Shown one piece after another: positions 63,974 through 64,000 of a stretch of DNA of 64,000 nucleotides. This stretch comes from Thiobacillus denitrificans. GTDB taxonomy: Bacteria; Pseudomonadota; Gammaproteobacteria; Burkholderiales; Thiobacillaceae. Numbering within the stretch: the first letter of the stretch is position 1; every line of letters begins with the position of its first letter. Position numbers and translations under genes: made by a program. The notes beneath the pieces are model-generated. The model saw nothing but the letters and a program-made list of their open reading frames with translations, was not told the origin of the DNA and searched no databases. Location of the stretch: the NCBI GenBank assembly GCA_002403375.1, contig DHHQ01000018.1, positions 1-64,000 on the forward strand. Reading direction: 5' to 3'.

Positions 63974-64000
63974 GGGATGCGCGAGGGCGGGGAATCGAAA

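Overview
The window looks like a chromosomal segment of a high-GC Gram-negative betaproteobacterium. The block orders rpsF-priB-rpsR-rplI, rpoE-rseA-rseB-rseC-mucD-lepA-lepB-DUF4845-rnc-era-recO-pdxJ and queA-tgt-(...)-yajC-secD-secF are typical of that class, and a SoxW-like thioredoxin at the left edge hints at a Thiobacillus-like (Nitrosomonadales) sulfur oxidiser. The genus is an inference. No phage, CRISPR array or autonomous insertion sequence is visible.

Layout: (1) 1-4.1 kb holds a thioredoxin/TolC/mini-adaptor operon, a winged-helix-like unknown, an RcnB-like lipoprotein and a lytic transglycosylase. (2) 4.1-12 kb holds proS, a spermidine-synthase-fold protein, rppH, an unknown gene, apbC, dcd and an Orn/Lys/Arg decarboxylase. 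(3) 12-19.6 kb holds the rpsF ribosomal operon, dnaB, alr, a DUF4936 gene, ygfZ, ygfX and nadB. (4) 19.6-30.4 kb is the envelope-stress sigma-factor operon, then lepA to pdxJ, interrupted at 23.95-24.21 kb by a compact inverted-repeat element that looks like a MITE. (5) 30.4-38.8 kb, minus strand, is queA, tgt, yjgN, an M48 protease, yajC, secD, secF and a dedA gene. (6) 38.8-43.1 kb holds a tRNA-Leu, an OmpA-type lipoprotein, an MFS transporter, lpxR and a DUF2238 membrane protein. (7) 43.1-56.9 kb is one long plus-strand run for glucose-phosphate and glycogen metabolism: pgi-glk-glgC-GH57-malQ-glgB-glgA-glgP. (8) 56.9-64 kb holds a carboxymuconolactone decarboxylase-like gene, an odd Gly/Pro-rich lipoprotein and a minus-strand operon pcnB-folK-dNK-panB-panC with panD behind its own promoter.

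The most interesting signal is regulatory. The glycogen run is preceded by a near-consensus sigma-54 -24/-12 element, with an NtrC-type palindrome about 130 bases upstream of the predicted transcription start. This suggests that glucose phosphorylation, hexose-phosphate interconversion and glycogen synthesis and breakdown are wired to nitrogen status, so that carbon is stored when nitrogen limits.

The second theme is small repeats. There is a 265-bp MITE-like element between the stress operon and lepA, and three copies of a GGGGTCAGG-type inverted-repeat element, each placed precisely between genes of one transcription unit (dedA/secF, secD/yajC, glgB/glgA). One copy has expanded into a perfect heptamer tandem array. 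All functional calls come from reading the sequence; no searches were run.
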